From Lunularia cruciata (taxonomy: Eukaryota; Streptophyta; Marchantiopsida; Lunulariales; Lunulariaceae), in NCBI GenBank assembly GCA_948567375.1, contig OX419756.1:59064552-59128551 (forward strand): 64,000 nt of DNA, given 5' to 3'. The notes below the pieces were generated by a model. It was not told where the DNA came from. It saw nothing but the letters and a program-made list of their open reading frames with translations, and did not search any database. Positions within the stretch are counted from its first letter, which is position 1; each line of letters starts with the position of its first letter. The translations under genes and the position numbers were made by a program. Below are positions 48,472 through 60,110 of this stretch, piece by piece.

Positions 48472-48598
48472 TTTGGTTTAGTTTGTTGAGAATATGTCGT
48501 TGATATATCCTGATGATAAAAATTGGCCTCTTTTTCGGTTGATTCGTTCAAAAGATTACCATGAGAGATTAACTGGTGCGCTTATCCAAGTCTGATAG
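48472..48598 (+). repeat. Dispersed direct repeat, copy 2
   Basis: Partner of 34,037-34,156. A short frame beginning ATGTCGTTGAT is open in both copies (MSLIYxD...), but it is cut by a stop here and lacks any known domain. Coding origin is possible, not shown. Confidence 0.65.
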
Positions 48599-49449
48599 GG
48601 TTGCTCATTCGGGGGCAAATGAAAACATGGAAACGTTCTTCAATCGTATCACATGCTGTCCGGGGATTGCAGAAGTTTTGTGACTTGTACTCCTTTGCTA
48701 GATTTAGCCTCCCGTAAGCTGGAACAAATGGGGAGACAAATGAAAGCTTGGCATTGCGAAATCTGCGCTTTTTGGCTCAAAGTTGATAATCCCTGTTACA
48801 CCCTGAGAAGCAGATGATTAGTACGAAGGCAATCTACCAATCCGTACATCAGGTAGAAGTGTTGACCGGGTGCAAGCTCATTTAGATTTGAAGGAGATAG
48901 TGCAGCGCATATGCACGGAAGGTAGCCATCAAAACAGGTATAGTCTTTACGTTATTGTCAGCATTCAGAAGGGCCATCCTCTGGACTCGTGAAATGGTTG
49001 CCATATTAGATTAACATGTCAAATCTACAAGGGGATTGTTAAGTTTTTTTGGCCAACTTGGGGTTGTCCCGTGCGTCGAGATGCCAAAGACAAGGTACTG
49101 TTACTTAACAGTACCTCTCTGTCAAGTACCTTAGGGGATCGATCTCTCCGTCCTTTTGCAGCTTACAGAATCTGCAAGCAGTTAACTTCCATATAAATTT
49201 ACTAACATGTATTCAACGTCCTTCCACCTCGTGTGACTGGAGTCGATTCTATCCACGCTTGCTAGAAGTAGAGAGCGTAGAGAGCAATTATGGTCATCAG
49301 ACAGGGAAAATATTCGACCAAATATAAGTTGTTAACTTCGGCATTGAATCTTGATTCCACAATTGTTGGAGGCATGAAATGCTTGCTTCCTGAACTTAAT
49401 TGACATGTACTGATTAAATGTATGGTGTGTTCAATGATCAGGCGGATCA
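48599..49449. other. Intergenic, presumed 5' flank of the LRR cluster
   Basis: GC content is higher than in the desert to the left, but no ORF with a recognisable domain is present. No signal peptide that would suit the LRR pseudogenes downstream was found. Confidence 0.4.
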
Positions 49450-51275
49450 TCTAGATACGCAGGCACTACTCCAGCCGCTTTATTCTCATGTTCCAATTAC
49501 GGAGTCTTCGTTTGAGCAACTCCGAATTGAGTAGGGAACTATCATCAACACTCGTCGAAATGAAGGTGCTGCAAGATTTGAGTCTAAGATCGGATAACCT
49601 GTCAGGCAAGATTCCTGAATCCTTCGGGAGGTTACAATCCTTTCGGAACTCTGGAAACACCTTGTCGGGCAACACCTGGATCGTGGTACCATCATCGCTG
49701 GTAAGGTCTTTAACAACATCAGACCTAAGAGGTAATCGTCTCGCTAGTAGCGTCCTCAGTTTCATCGTGCAGTTAAATTTCTCAGAATTCTATATCTACA
49801 GTCCAACAAGTTTTCAGGTTCTATTCTCGACTTCCTCAGTAAATTCGAAAATCTTGAGCACCTCTCGCTCGCAAACACTTGTTTCTCAAGTATAGTCCCA
49901 AATTTCTTTTGTTAGATGAAATGGCTCAGAAGCTTACCCCAAACCAAAACACAATCTCTCGGGTCCCATGTAGGAATCTCTTTCGCGTCTGGATAATATG
50001 GACTGGATAGATCAAGTCATAATAGCTTCCATGGTCCCATTTCAGATTCTTTCGGCAAGATGGAGGAGAGCACAAACAAGGATATTAGGGAGATTTAGAG
50101 CTTGAAACATCGATCGATGCTTCAAGGTCTATATGTCTCGACTAATTCTTATCCTTGGACCACTTCTACATAGATCCCCGAGAAACTTAATTGAGTTGTC
50201 ATTTTCCCGAAGCAAACTGTCTGGTACTATCCCTACCACTTTAACAACCTTCCCAGGATCTAGCAGTTCTTGGAGGGTCTTTTGCTAGGAAATTTCTTGA
50301 CCCTTTCCTTGACCCTTGACCCTTGACCCTTGACCCTTTCTTCTTTAGTGCGTTGATATAGGGAAACAATAATTTCATTGGATCTTTGGGCCCCGCATTC
50401 GGCAAGTAGCGACTGGGTGATATGATTCTAGATCGTTCATCCCGGAATCTCCCAGTCGAGCTAGCCCTGCCAATACAATCACTCTTTCTTTTTCATGGAG
50501 TGCATACAAGCGTGTTCATTTCTCGACTTGAGTGGCAATCTCTTCAACGGTTCGTTACCAGCAAGCTCACAACGTTCGGGAGAAACATTGCGAGTCTTTA
50601 TGGTGGGATCTAACCCTTTAACAGGGCACCTTTTGAACCTGGATAACAGAATTGCCCGCTCAAATTGTGGACTTCCCCAAGAACAACGCGTTTTGGACCA
50701 TTCTGTGATACTATCCGCAATGAGCAGTTCCTCGCAGGCAGGAGATTTCATAGTATCGCAAGTTTCATCCGATAAACTTCGCCAAGACACGCCTCTGAAT
50801 GCGACAGGTGGATCTTTAGATTTGAAGTCAATCAACTGGCTCCGAACTTATCTATATCTCTCCGGCAATTATTTCACATTCCCGAGGATTAGGGTGCATT
50901 CCCCAGGATTCCTCTTTCCACAATCCCAGACAATGAAAAAGGAAAGATATAATTGAAAAACCTGGTCTCTGCGGCTTACTTTTGGGGCAATCAATCAACC
51001 CTAAGATTACAGATGACGCTACTCGTTCTCCAGCTCGATCACCTGGAACTCGCAGTCAACATTTGACAATTGCCTGGGTACTGGAAGTGTGGGTGTCACT
51101 TCCGGTAAATCTGGTCGGATCCAATTAGGCCATTATAAGCTTTGGGTTGCTAATTTATTCCATAAGTTAAACACATGTCTTTTGTTTCAGTCCACTACGC
51201 GAACCTGTCTATTACAAATAAGACTATGGACTGCACAAAACCAGGACCTGAAGTTGCACACCAGCTGTTAATCTC
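49450..51275 (+). pseudogene. LRR receptor-like protein pseudogene, copy A
   Basis: Extracellular-type plant LRRs (LxxLxLxxNxLSGxIP) run through broken frames: LRSLRLSNSELS, LQDLSLRSDNLSGKIPESFG (49,570-49,625), FLRILYLQSNKFSG and FENLEHLSLAN (49,780-49,880), ELSFSRSKLSGTIPTT (50,190s), NNFIGSLGPAFGK, FLDLSGNLFNGSLPAS (50,520-50,560), then LYLSGNYF near 50,855. The end reads PRI, a QTMKKERY-like segment and the GNPGLCG region (50,935-50,975, frame broken), then a block matching copy B up to the membrane-proximal part. Relative to copy B, about two LRRs between LSGNYF and PRI are missing. Receptor-like proteins of this type sit in the plasma membrane and sense peptides or microbes. No kinase domain follows. 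A TTGACCC heptamer repeat interrupts it near 50,303-50,338. Confidence 0.8.
50303..50338. repeat. TTGACCC heptamer repeat
   Basis: CCTTGACCCTTGACCCTTGACCC-type units repeat four to five times inside LRR copy A. The heptamer is not the plant telomere unit (TTTAGGG), so this is a local slippage product. Confidence 0.85.
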
Positions 51276-52600
51276 GTCGCTAGCTTTTCCGTGCGTGCCT
51301 ACTGGAGTCATGGGTGCTCCTTTCGCTGCTCCAATGTTACAGTGAAGATTCTTCGCTCAATAAGTTTGAATATTTGGAGCTAGGTCTACATGGCGAACCA
51401 TTTAAAGACCTGAGCAAGCGTTAAATATCCACAATTCTTGAGAGGAACATGCACGATTCCAATTGTAGTTTGTTTATCTCGATCTCCAGAAAGCGACTAA
51501 GTAAAGATGTTACTTAGTTACTGTTGTACTGGTTATAATTTGTGAGCCCTCTAATGGTTCTAGAAACCAAGTGGCACTTTCAATATCACTCACGATTCTG
51601 GTAGACTTGCAGCAAACATGCGTTTTGTACGGCAATGATCGAAAAGCAATCAGATGAAAGCAGACTGTAAGAGCTATTCTTGACCATTTCCAACTTGACT
51701 TTGAAAGATAAATTGATATATACCATAGGAGCTTTCAGATGCATTATTCACATTTCAGGTGTTGATCTGCATGTCTATCTACCTTGACTTGGCTTCAGTC
51801 TTAGGGAATTGACGTTTGAGTCCAAGTCTCGGGTACGTACTTGATCTGGTGTAGATCCAAGTACATCAAGTCCCCAAAGCCTACGTACTGTCAAGCACGA
51901 GACCCCTGGTCTCTTCGTTGACAGTATCGGATCTTGCCCATAAAACTTTTTTACGAATTAAGCTTCTGACTCGATGTCTAAACTGAGTTCTGATTGTTAT
52001 CGAGGAAGACGCTCCTTCCAATCGCAGTTGTTTCCATGCGCACTTCAGTAGTCAACTTCCATCTGTATGATTCTGAATGCTTCCTTTCTTTTTCAAGAAA
52101 TAAGTCCGTTACAGAATTTTTTTTATTTTGGTTACCAGCAAATGATTAATTTTAAGCAAACATGTTCTTATGTCATCATATTAATTTCATCCAAGAAGAC
52201 GATCCTACTCGCTCTGCCCATTTGCTTTGGAATCTCTAGTGCACTGAATGCTGATTTGATGCATTCACTGTTTAAACCCAATATCAAATCGCTTACCTTA
52301 ATTTGTATTTTGAAATTTTGTGCTTGAACATGCTCCTCTATATAGCGATGATCAGGACATTTGATCTGATTCCGCATATTGGAATCTAACTGTTCATCTC
52401 TGTGAGCAATGCAATACAATCAAAGATAAATCTGGCCACCGGACTCCGAGAGGATGCAAAGATTTACAGGGGTGAGTAAAATTACAACAGTCCCTTCTGC
52501 AGAAGAGAACAAAAAAGAAATGCAAAATGTACTGCCGGTCCGGTCCTAGAATCTTAACCGATAGCAACCGCGGCCGATTGCTGAACGCAGAGAGTGGGAC
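51276..52600. other. Spacer between LRR copies A and B
   Basis: No LRR or other domain was recognised. 52,070-52,330 is AT-rich with an ORF of no visible character. Parts may be the decayed promoter and N-terminal half of copy B. Confidence 0.4.
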
Positions 52601-53175
52601 AATTGGTTGCCCGATCTCCCTCAAAACACGCTCTTACGGGGGAATGGTGGATCTTTGGATTTAAGTGTCAATAAGCTGGTTCCGAACGTATCTGCGATCT
52701 GTCGTTGCTGGTCTCATTTCCGCGGAAATGGCAGCTCTGAAAGACCTTTGGTACTTGAAACTATTTACAACCAATTTGAAGGTTTCATACCCCGCAGCTT
52801 TTCAGAACTTCCATGGTTTGGAGTCTTTGGATCTCTCACCAAATGATCTCTCTGGTGAAGTACCACGACAATTTGCAAGTCTCACGTCTCTGGGGTTTAT
52901 CGATGCCAGCTTCAATATTCTGACAAGAAGAATTCCTCCTTCTCCGCAACTTCAGATAATGGAGGAAAAAGATACATTGGAAATCCAGGTCTCTGCGACC
53001 TGCCGAGGGAACCATGCACAACCCCCAGGATATCAGATCACCCAGCTGGTTCTCCAGCACCAGCGCCTGAGACTCGAGTAAAGATTTGTCCTGGGCACTT
53101 GTGGATGTCACTTCCTTGTTTTCTGGTGGGACTCATTGTGGGATTTGTAAGCTTGGAAGTTCTTAGCGCATCTGC
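52601..53175 (+). pseudogene. LRR receptor-like protein pseudogene, copy B, C-terminal half
   Basis: The frame 52,665-53,081 holds three LRRs: ALKDLWYLKLFTTNLK, LESLDLSPNDLSGEVPRQFA and LGFIDASFNILTRRIPPSPQ. A one-base shift in an A-run near 52,965 moves to the frame that reads RYIGNPGLCDLP, the cap after the last LRR of plant receptor-like proteins. That frame continues through a P/A-rich juxtamembrane linker to a hydrophobic segment (LWMSLPCFLVGLIVGFVSLE, about 53,095-53,155) that would be the membrane anchor. No kinase follows, so the family is receptor-like protein, not receptor kinase, unless the kinase has been lost. It is the best preserved of the three ends. Confidence 0.85.
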
Positions 53176-54059
53176 CAAATGTCAGGCATTTGGTCTTTAG
53201 CTTGCTTTTACCATTCAGCGAACGTCTTGATTAAAATGTAGAATATGGATGGTTCAAAACCAGGACCTGAAGTTCTTTTAGCAGTTTATCACTCAGTAGC
53301 TTTCCCGTTCATTTCTCCATATTAGCTGTCTCCGAGCACTACGTTAGCTGGTCCAGTGTCATCATTAACATTCACATGTGATCCCATGTGCCCTGCTCAC
53401 AAGGTGCGAAGTCCATATGCGTATTTAACACCTGATCATGAACCGAAGCAGATCTGGCTCACCGAAATCCTTGGGAAGTTCCGCTGGCAACCCTTCTTAT
53501 AACCTCCAAATTGAAATCGAGGAATGTACATGTGCACAGAGCCCTGTACACTGTGTCTTGATTCTCTACAAACGAAACTGTAGATGCCGTTTCCACCTTT
53601 ACTGAGTGCAGTTGCAAGCTTGTGTTTATTATCTTACTTAAAACCAGTGCATGAATCTGTTGCTTGAGAGGACAAAAATTTCAGCTCATATTCATCACGA
53701 CAGTAAACTTCATTATACCGATAATACGGGTGATAATAAGCCCAAAATTACAACAAATTTTGCTGTAGACGTCAACATAATAGTCAATGTACTGCGGTGG
53801 TACGGCCGAAGATTTGAACTTCTGAAGGAAAGCAGATTGGTTCATCGTGACAATAGTCTACAGCTACAATCAACCGGGATTCGATTCCTGCTGCCTATCA
53901 TGAATCTCAGTGGATAGTAACACGAGAATAACACACGACTTTGAGGAGAACTATGCAGAGATTTGATCCACATGCACCGAAACACAGAACTTCCTGAACA
54001 GTACTGGTACTATCTGTGCAGAAGTTTCATAATGTAGTTCTCATGCCTTATGGATTACC
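53176..54059. other. Spacer between LRR copies B and C
   Basis: The 3' flank of copy B (53,236-53,275) shares AAAACCAGGACCTGAAGTT with the flank of copy A at 51,236 and weakly with the flank of copy C at 55,240. Nothing else is recognised. ORF 53,651-53,917 has no domain. Confidence 0.5.
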
Positions 54060-55015
54060 TTCATAATCCGCGATCAAGGTGGCCAGACTACCCTAAATTG
54101 GCTACCTTCTCGATGGGCCTGTCAGATGTTGATTTGGCTGACAATCATCTTGAGGTTACTCGCCAGCAAATCTCATTAATCTTTCCCTCCCTAACAATTG
54201 CGAGGTTCATTGTGAATTTCATTGGGTAACAAGAAGTTTGCCGGGTCTTCACCCGCGCATATGCATGTTCGTCTCTTCACAGTTTCGACTCGTGACAACA
54301 GGTTGAGTCAGTATTCCTTCTTATGAGGTGAATGCAAGGGTCCTTTAGTAGTGATCTCTTAGGCGATGCAATACCAAAAAGTTTACATCATCGGTGAGAA
54401 ACACTACGAATACTTATGTTGGGATATTATTGTAATCTTAAATAACAACATTGCCCTCTGGTCAAGTGCTGGATTGTTCCAATAAGAAGTTCGCAGGTAC
54501 ATCACTGAGAAACTTTCCGGTAATGTAGAGCTTCATTCACGCAGTTCAACGCGCTGCTTGCGCCTGTGATTGGCAGAACGTCCTCAGACCCCCGCTGGTA
54601 CGTGGAGGGGGTGGTCCTTTGAATTTGAAGTCACAAAGCTGGCTTTGGAATCATCTAGATCTTTTTCACGGGTTGCTTTAGCAAAGGCATGGCAGAGCTA
54701 AAATACATTCGTTCCTTCCAACTATCCAACAACCTGTTTGAAGGTCACATAACCCACGGATTCTTGAACTCCCAATACTTAGATTCTTTGGATTTCTCCC
54801 GCAACACAATCTCTTTGACTAAACGCTGAGAGAATTTGCAAAACCACACCCCTTTGGCATTTCTCGATGTCACCTACAACAATCTTACAGAACCGACAGT
54901 CTTTCTTCGCAATCTCGCACAATGGATGAAGCGAGATAAACGAGAAATCCTGGTCTCTGCAGCGTACCTTTTGGAACGATGTACAGTGCACGGACTTCGG
55001 GTGATGCTGATTTCA
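54060..55015 (+). pseudogene. LRR receptor-like protein pseudogene, copy C
   Basis: Scattered LRRs: DVDLADNHLEV (54,130s), VLDCSNKKFAGTS (54,465), LKYIRSFQLSNNLFEGHI (54,700-54,750), YLDSLDFSRNTISL (54,780), a stop, then LAFLDVTYNNLTEPT (54,850s). The cap region reads REILVSAAY in the present frame, where copy B reads GNPGLC one frame over. A (T/G)GG(A/T)TC(T/C)TTxGAxTTxAAGTC block at about 54,605 aligns with 52,640 (B) and 50,810 (A), which proves common descent. The membrane segment is lost or unreadable. Confidence 0.75.
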
Positions 55016-56871
55016 TGATCCAGCTCCTCTATTATGTCCATTACCTGAATCTCGTCGAAATTTTCTCGTGGCCGCTCGACGAGCGGATGTCATTCCCTGC
55101 TTTATGTGCTCGAATTCACTAAAAGCTTTGTAAGATCTGATTCTACTGCGCCGTAATCTGTTCCGTTATCTGTTCCGACTTATCGTTTCGATGATCAAAC
55201 CGACCATCGAACCGACCATTACAGACTAGATTATCGACTGTACAAGTCCAGGAGGTGAAGCTGAAGATTGCATTTGGGATTGACATTCACGTTCGCCTCC
55301 AACAGCACTCTCCAACAGTTCGGTGGTCCACAGGTACATCAACAGCATTTGAGACTACAACCGAACATATCCTTTCAACTCCCATCCAAAACTCTAAGAA
55401 TATCCGCGGCGAACTAAAGCAACCTTTATGCTCACAAAACTAGCACACATACTAAACTAAATGTGCCCTGAATGTTGAAGCGGTGGTCTGAGCTCGGACT
55501 GAAGTTCTAAAAGACAAGGTCCAATACAACAAGATGGAACTCTATATCAGAGAACGACACTGACACTGACACTGAACTTCCTTACGAGTAAGTCTTAAAG
55601 GAACAGAGGAGATTATGTGTTGACAGTCTTCGGCTTATAATCAGATAATAGAGCATCAGGCCAAAACCTATAATTAAGAAGCTCATAACTATTTTGAATG
55701 CTTCTATTAAGCTACAAGTTCCGTGGAGGGAAGTTCCAAAGCAATTTGATTGAAGTTGTATGATGTAAAAAGGACAAATTACCGCGATTGTATACATCTG
55801 GTTGCCATAATTATGACCCGGTGCTAACACGATCGACTCTCGATAGCCACAGTGGATTGGGAGGGAAACAAAACTATGGAGGGTAAGTGCAATTGGTTGC
55901 AACTTATCTCATATAATGCGATTAATCTCGTGAACATTCTCCCTTAAGACACTTTTATAACCGTGATATTGATATCCTCAAAAGTGCAACAATTTAAAGA
56001 GTTGCACTCATAAAAAAGAGATGCTGTCAGGTATGTGCATATTATCAGCTGACGTATTTTGAAACCAAACATGAAAATTGACTACTCTCTACAACTTTCC
56101 ATAACTTTAACTCTCAATAATCGTAATTTTGGATAATTGCAATTTTGGATAGTTGCAATTCTCTTTTAAGTGCAATCTCCAGGGAGTGCACTGGTTCGAT
56201 ATCGTAAGGGTGTATCCTGATTGAAATTCCCTCTAACCCAAATTGAGCGTCTGTCTTCCATTATTAAGGCGTATCGCTACGCTGTTTCTGCTATGGATAT
56301 CAACCTTCAAAATCTGTTAACCTCAGCAATCCACTTAACCTAAACGACACAAACTTTTGAGTCACAATTGAGAAAATAAATCCTACATTCTGTGAAGAGT
56401 TTTTCAAGTACCGGACAGATGGAGTAACCCACGTAACAACTGCCATGTTTTAGTCTTTTCAATCATCAGTCTCACATACTTAAGTGGCTCAATTAAAAGC
56501 AAGAAGAATTGAACAAGTGATTGACGCAGATGTCTGGACTCGGGGGACCATTGGAGCCTCCTTCGAAGACCTTGTGATGGATACATCAGGAACTTGGCAA
56601 GTGTCTCCCATGCTAACATCTTCGTGTCAGGGCAATGTTTGGCCAAGTGTCGCCCGACGTGTCAGCTGGAGGCTTTTGGTTACAAATCAGACAGAGGACT
56701 TGTGAACAAATTGGAGATGGAATTTGCAGTGGGACAAAGAGCTGAAGACATTGAGGAATCGATCGGTTGTAGAGGTAACTCGGGAGAGATTTACAGGACA
56801 GTGTTGAGGCAGGAAGCACAGAATTATAGGTCACCGAGTGAAGATTTTGTTGATTCAGGAAGAAGTAGAAG
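55016..56871. other. Intergenic and presumed 5' leader of the small membrane-protein gene
   Basis: 55.0-55.3 kb is the flank of LRR copy C. 55.3-56.4 kb shows no gene; it has GACACTGACACTGACACTGA at 55,556 and a short ATTTTGGATA(A/G)TTGCAATT repeat near 56,125-56,160. 56.48-56.87 kb is open on the plus strand in two frames (56,484-56,705 and 56,594-56,890) without a domain. It may be leader sequence with upstream ORFs. Confidence 0.45.
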
Positions 56872-57189
56872 ATGGGGAGCGAGGGTTTGAAAACGAATGC
56901 GGACACCACCAAGATGAGTCCGGAAGAGGTTTCGAAGTTGAATCTGCACGGCTCGAAGCGGCCACCAGGGGCGAGTCCCGGAGGAGTTTTACATCAGCAG
57001 GGAGGCTCTGGGCTGTCGCGTGCCGGTAGCTACCCCGTAGCCTTGGCTGGAGTGCTGGTTCTCGCTGGCGTTGCGACGTGGGCTTACTATCGGCAATCGC
57101 ATCCTGCTCCAGATGGACAAGCAGGAACACATAGCCCTACAGTTCAGGCAGCTGCAGAGAAAACTGAGAAGAGATCAGTTCAGCGGTGA
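56872..57189 (+). CDS. Small single-pass membrane protein, conserved plant type
   Basis: The 105-residue ORF starts with ATG at 56,872. A hydrophilic N-terminus contains SPEEVSKLNLHGSKRPPG and SPGGVLHQQG. A hydrophobic helix follows at about residues 54-71 (VALAGVLVLAGVATWAYY), then a short polar tail rich in T, E and K ending at TGA 57,187. The combination of KRPPG, a VLHQ-like motif, one transmembrane segment and a short tail resembles small uncharacterised membrane proteins that I recall from other land plants. I cannot name a function. The codons look used, there is no break, and GC content is higher than in the flanks, so it is probably a real single-exon gene. A second ATG 14 codons downstream (TTKM) is an alternative start. 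An upstream ORF overlaps the start. Confidence 0.7.
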   Translation: MGSEGLKTNADTTKMSPEEVSKLNLHGSKRPPGASPGGVLHQQGGSGLSRAGSYPVALAGVLVLAGVATWAYYRQSHPAPDGQAGTHSPTVQAAAEKTEKRSVQR

Positions 57190-58685
57190 GAGAGGTGAGG
57201 GAGACTGAAGGGAGCTTCAGCAGTCAGCGGTGTATGGGAACAAAGGATGACCTGAAGGTTTTGCGTTTTTGCTTGCCTTTCCGTATTGATGTATGGAGAG
57301 AAACACATTAATCGGCATCGAGTCCCATCCGATAACACCACAACGAACTTTCTTAGGGAAGGTTCGGTGTTCGTGATCAGACCCATGTCAGATAGGATCC
57401 GAGTATGAATATGTTCAATTTGCATACTCTTGTGCATGATGAGGTTTAGTCATAACAGAAGCTGATTGCAAGCGAAGTCTTTAGTTAGGAAGACAGTAGT
57501 GGATCAGGGCCATTTTGTACAGATTGACATCTTCAGTTTGGGATCGTAGCCGACGAAGCTCCCCCTACTGATGATGAAGACGCAGCCCATCAACACGAGT
57601 GAAGCAGTTGCAGTGTTGCATGGGAAGTCCTCACAGACGCTCTGACAACGACAATGGCACCAGGGTATCGTGGGATTTTCTTTTTGAGGTTGAGTACGAC
57701 TGAGTCAAATTCATAGCAGTCACTCTGTGAAAGCTATATTGCTTCAAGTTATACAGTTTCCAATCTCGACGTCAAATTCTTTTTCTGGATAGATACCATG
57801 TAAGATTGTCGTAGCGCTTGCAGATGTGTTTATTTACAACCTCAAAACGTTGTCAACTGTGTCGCCGCTTGGTAACTGCTTGCGATCTTTTACCAAGACT
57901 TTGTCCACAGGCCACCAAGGGACTTCATCCTTGAGTTTTTAACAAAACTAAGAGGGTTCGAACGGACTACTCTTTGCAGAAAGAAATGTTTTTGTACATC
58001 TTGATTTCCTACAGATTTTGACCTATTCTGCTCTCGCGGTAAATTAGTCGAGAGTGTAACTTGGCTTTAGGGTGGCTAGACAATGCAACCTTAAGTTGCT
58101 TTCGTTTTCCTTTTTTTGGCCTTCATTACTTACTTGCTGGCTATGAACTAGACATGCGCCAAAACAAGTAGGAAACTCTTCAATACCTTATGGGATCTTA
58201 AAACTTAATATCGCACATCAAAATACCAAGCAAAGCACCAAGTGAACTTTCGTCGATGTTTGCTGTACACCGGACATACGGAAACAAAAATTAGATCATT
58301 GAAAGAAACACGCTTTTATCCAAACTCTTAATGAGGAAAATACCTTGACCTAATATTAATGAACAAAACACTATTGTACATGATCTTCTTGATCTATCAT
58401 CACCATTCCCAACTTAAAACGTCACGACTTCTGATCGCAACATACCGAAAACTAATCTTCATGTTCACGATATACCAAAAATGTCGTGTCGAGATAGCAC
58501 ACGCGTGGAGCCTTTCATATGACAATTGCTGGAAGTAGTGAACATACATCGGCCAAATCAAGCGGAGTTTAAATACTCTTAGCAACCCCTAGTTCACAAA
58601 AGTGTATACTTCAGTGGTGTGGACAAACAACTTTAATTCAATAGTAATATGTAACTCCTTGTTGGATAGAAATGCTGTAGTCAAA
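57190..58685. other. 3' flank and intergenic, no gene recognised
   Basis: 57.19-57.8 kb is probably 3' UTR and flank of the small membrane-protein gene. Beyond that no ORF with a domain, RNA gene or ordered repeat is visible until the satellite begins. Confidence 0.45.
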
Positions 58686-58689
58686 CACG

Positions 58690-60110
58690 TGGAATGTGTG
58701 AAATGCCATGATATTTGGGGAAGGAAAATAATTTCGATGACTTTAGGACGAATGTCGTCTTTTCACTTGGAGTGTGTGAAATGGTATAATATCCGGGGGA
58801 GTGAAACGCACTCTAGACGAAAACAGATTCGATGACTTTAGGATTAATGTCATCTTTTCACTTTTAGTAACGGTTTCAGATGGAAAGCTTTGTTCTTGTC
58901 GCCAAATTTCTTGAAACTCATTTCTTTTCTCATGAACTTTCTAGACTAAGATGTGAAACCAAATAACTTTGGAGAAGTGAAATACATTTATATACTGCCC
59001 ATATTACGCAGAACTCTAAGATGTGAATAAAGCCCCTATTTGTTCGTGATAATACATCCTTCCTCGATGTACGTGCACACATGCCGCCATTTGTTCAATA
59101 GTATTATGTAATTCCTTTCCTCTTTTCACACATATGTTTTAGCAAACCCGTTAGGTGTGTGAAATGGCATGAATTTTGAGGAGTTGAGACACACTCTCGC
59201 TGACCTTGGGATGAATGACTTATTTTCACCTTTAGATATAGTTCCAGGTTGGAACTCTTTTCTTATCATCCCTTTTCCTCTACTTCAATCCTTTCTCACA
59301 CACCGTCTATGTGTAAACGCATAATTTTTGAGAAGTGAAATCCACATCATGAATAAGGATGAATGTATTCTTTCAAGTCGGAACCCTTGTTCCTATCGTC
59401 CCTTTTCCTCTACTTCAATCTCTTGTCATATATTTTCTACTTTGTGTAAAGGCATACCTTTGGAGAAGTGAAACGCCCATCATGAATAATGAATAAGGGA
59501 TGAATATCTTCTCTCAAGTTGGAATCCTTGTTCTTATCACCCCTTTTCTTATAGCTCATTCTTTTCTTATACTCCTTCTAATATGTGTAAAGGCATAACT
59601 TTGGAGAAGTGAAATGCACGATGTCCTTATGAATAAGGGATGAATGTTTTCTTTCAAGTGGGACCTTGTTCTTATCACCCCTTTTCGTTTAGCTCATCCT
59701 TTTCTTATACTCCTTCTAATATGTGTAAAGGCATAACTTTGGAGAAGTGAAATGCACGATGTCCTTATGAATAATGGATGAATGTTTTCTTTCAAGTGGG
59801 AACTCTTGTTCTTATCATCCCCTTTTCCTCTACCTTAGGTTTTTCTCATACATTTTCTAATATTTGAAGAGGCATAAATTTGGGAATTGAAATGCATATC
59901 ATGAATAAAGATCGAATAGAAGTTATTTTTGCCTTTATATCATAACCCTTGTTCTTATCATCCCTCTACCTCGATATGATTCTCATAAATTTTCTACTAT
60001 GTGATATTGCATACCTTTGGAGAGTTGAAATCCACATAATGAATAAGGATGAATTTTTTGTTGGCTTCTAATTGTGAATTCAGGTTGGAACCCTTTTCCT
60101 GATGGTCACT
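58690..60110. repeat. Satellite array with a unit of about 138 bp
   Basis: A core phrase, GG(C)ATAA(C)TTTGGAGAAGTGAAA followed by ATGAATAAGGATGAATG, CTTGTTCTTATC and CCCTTTTC, recurs. Marker positions near 58,972, 59,179, 59,329, 59,463, 59,603, 59,741, 59,881 and 60,019 give spacings of 207, 150, 134, 140, 138, 140 and 138. The central copies (59,463-59,880) are nearly identical. The outer ones are diverged, as expected for amplification by unequal exchange. The left edge (58,690-58,860) holds two short related units with GTGTGAAATG(C/G). Confidence 0.92.

Noticed and set aside
50303-50338. Interstitial telomere repeat
   Set aside because: The unit is TTGACCC, not TTTAGGG or its complement.
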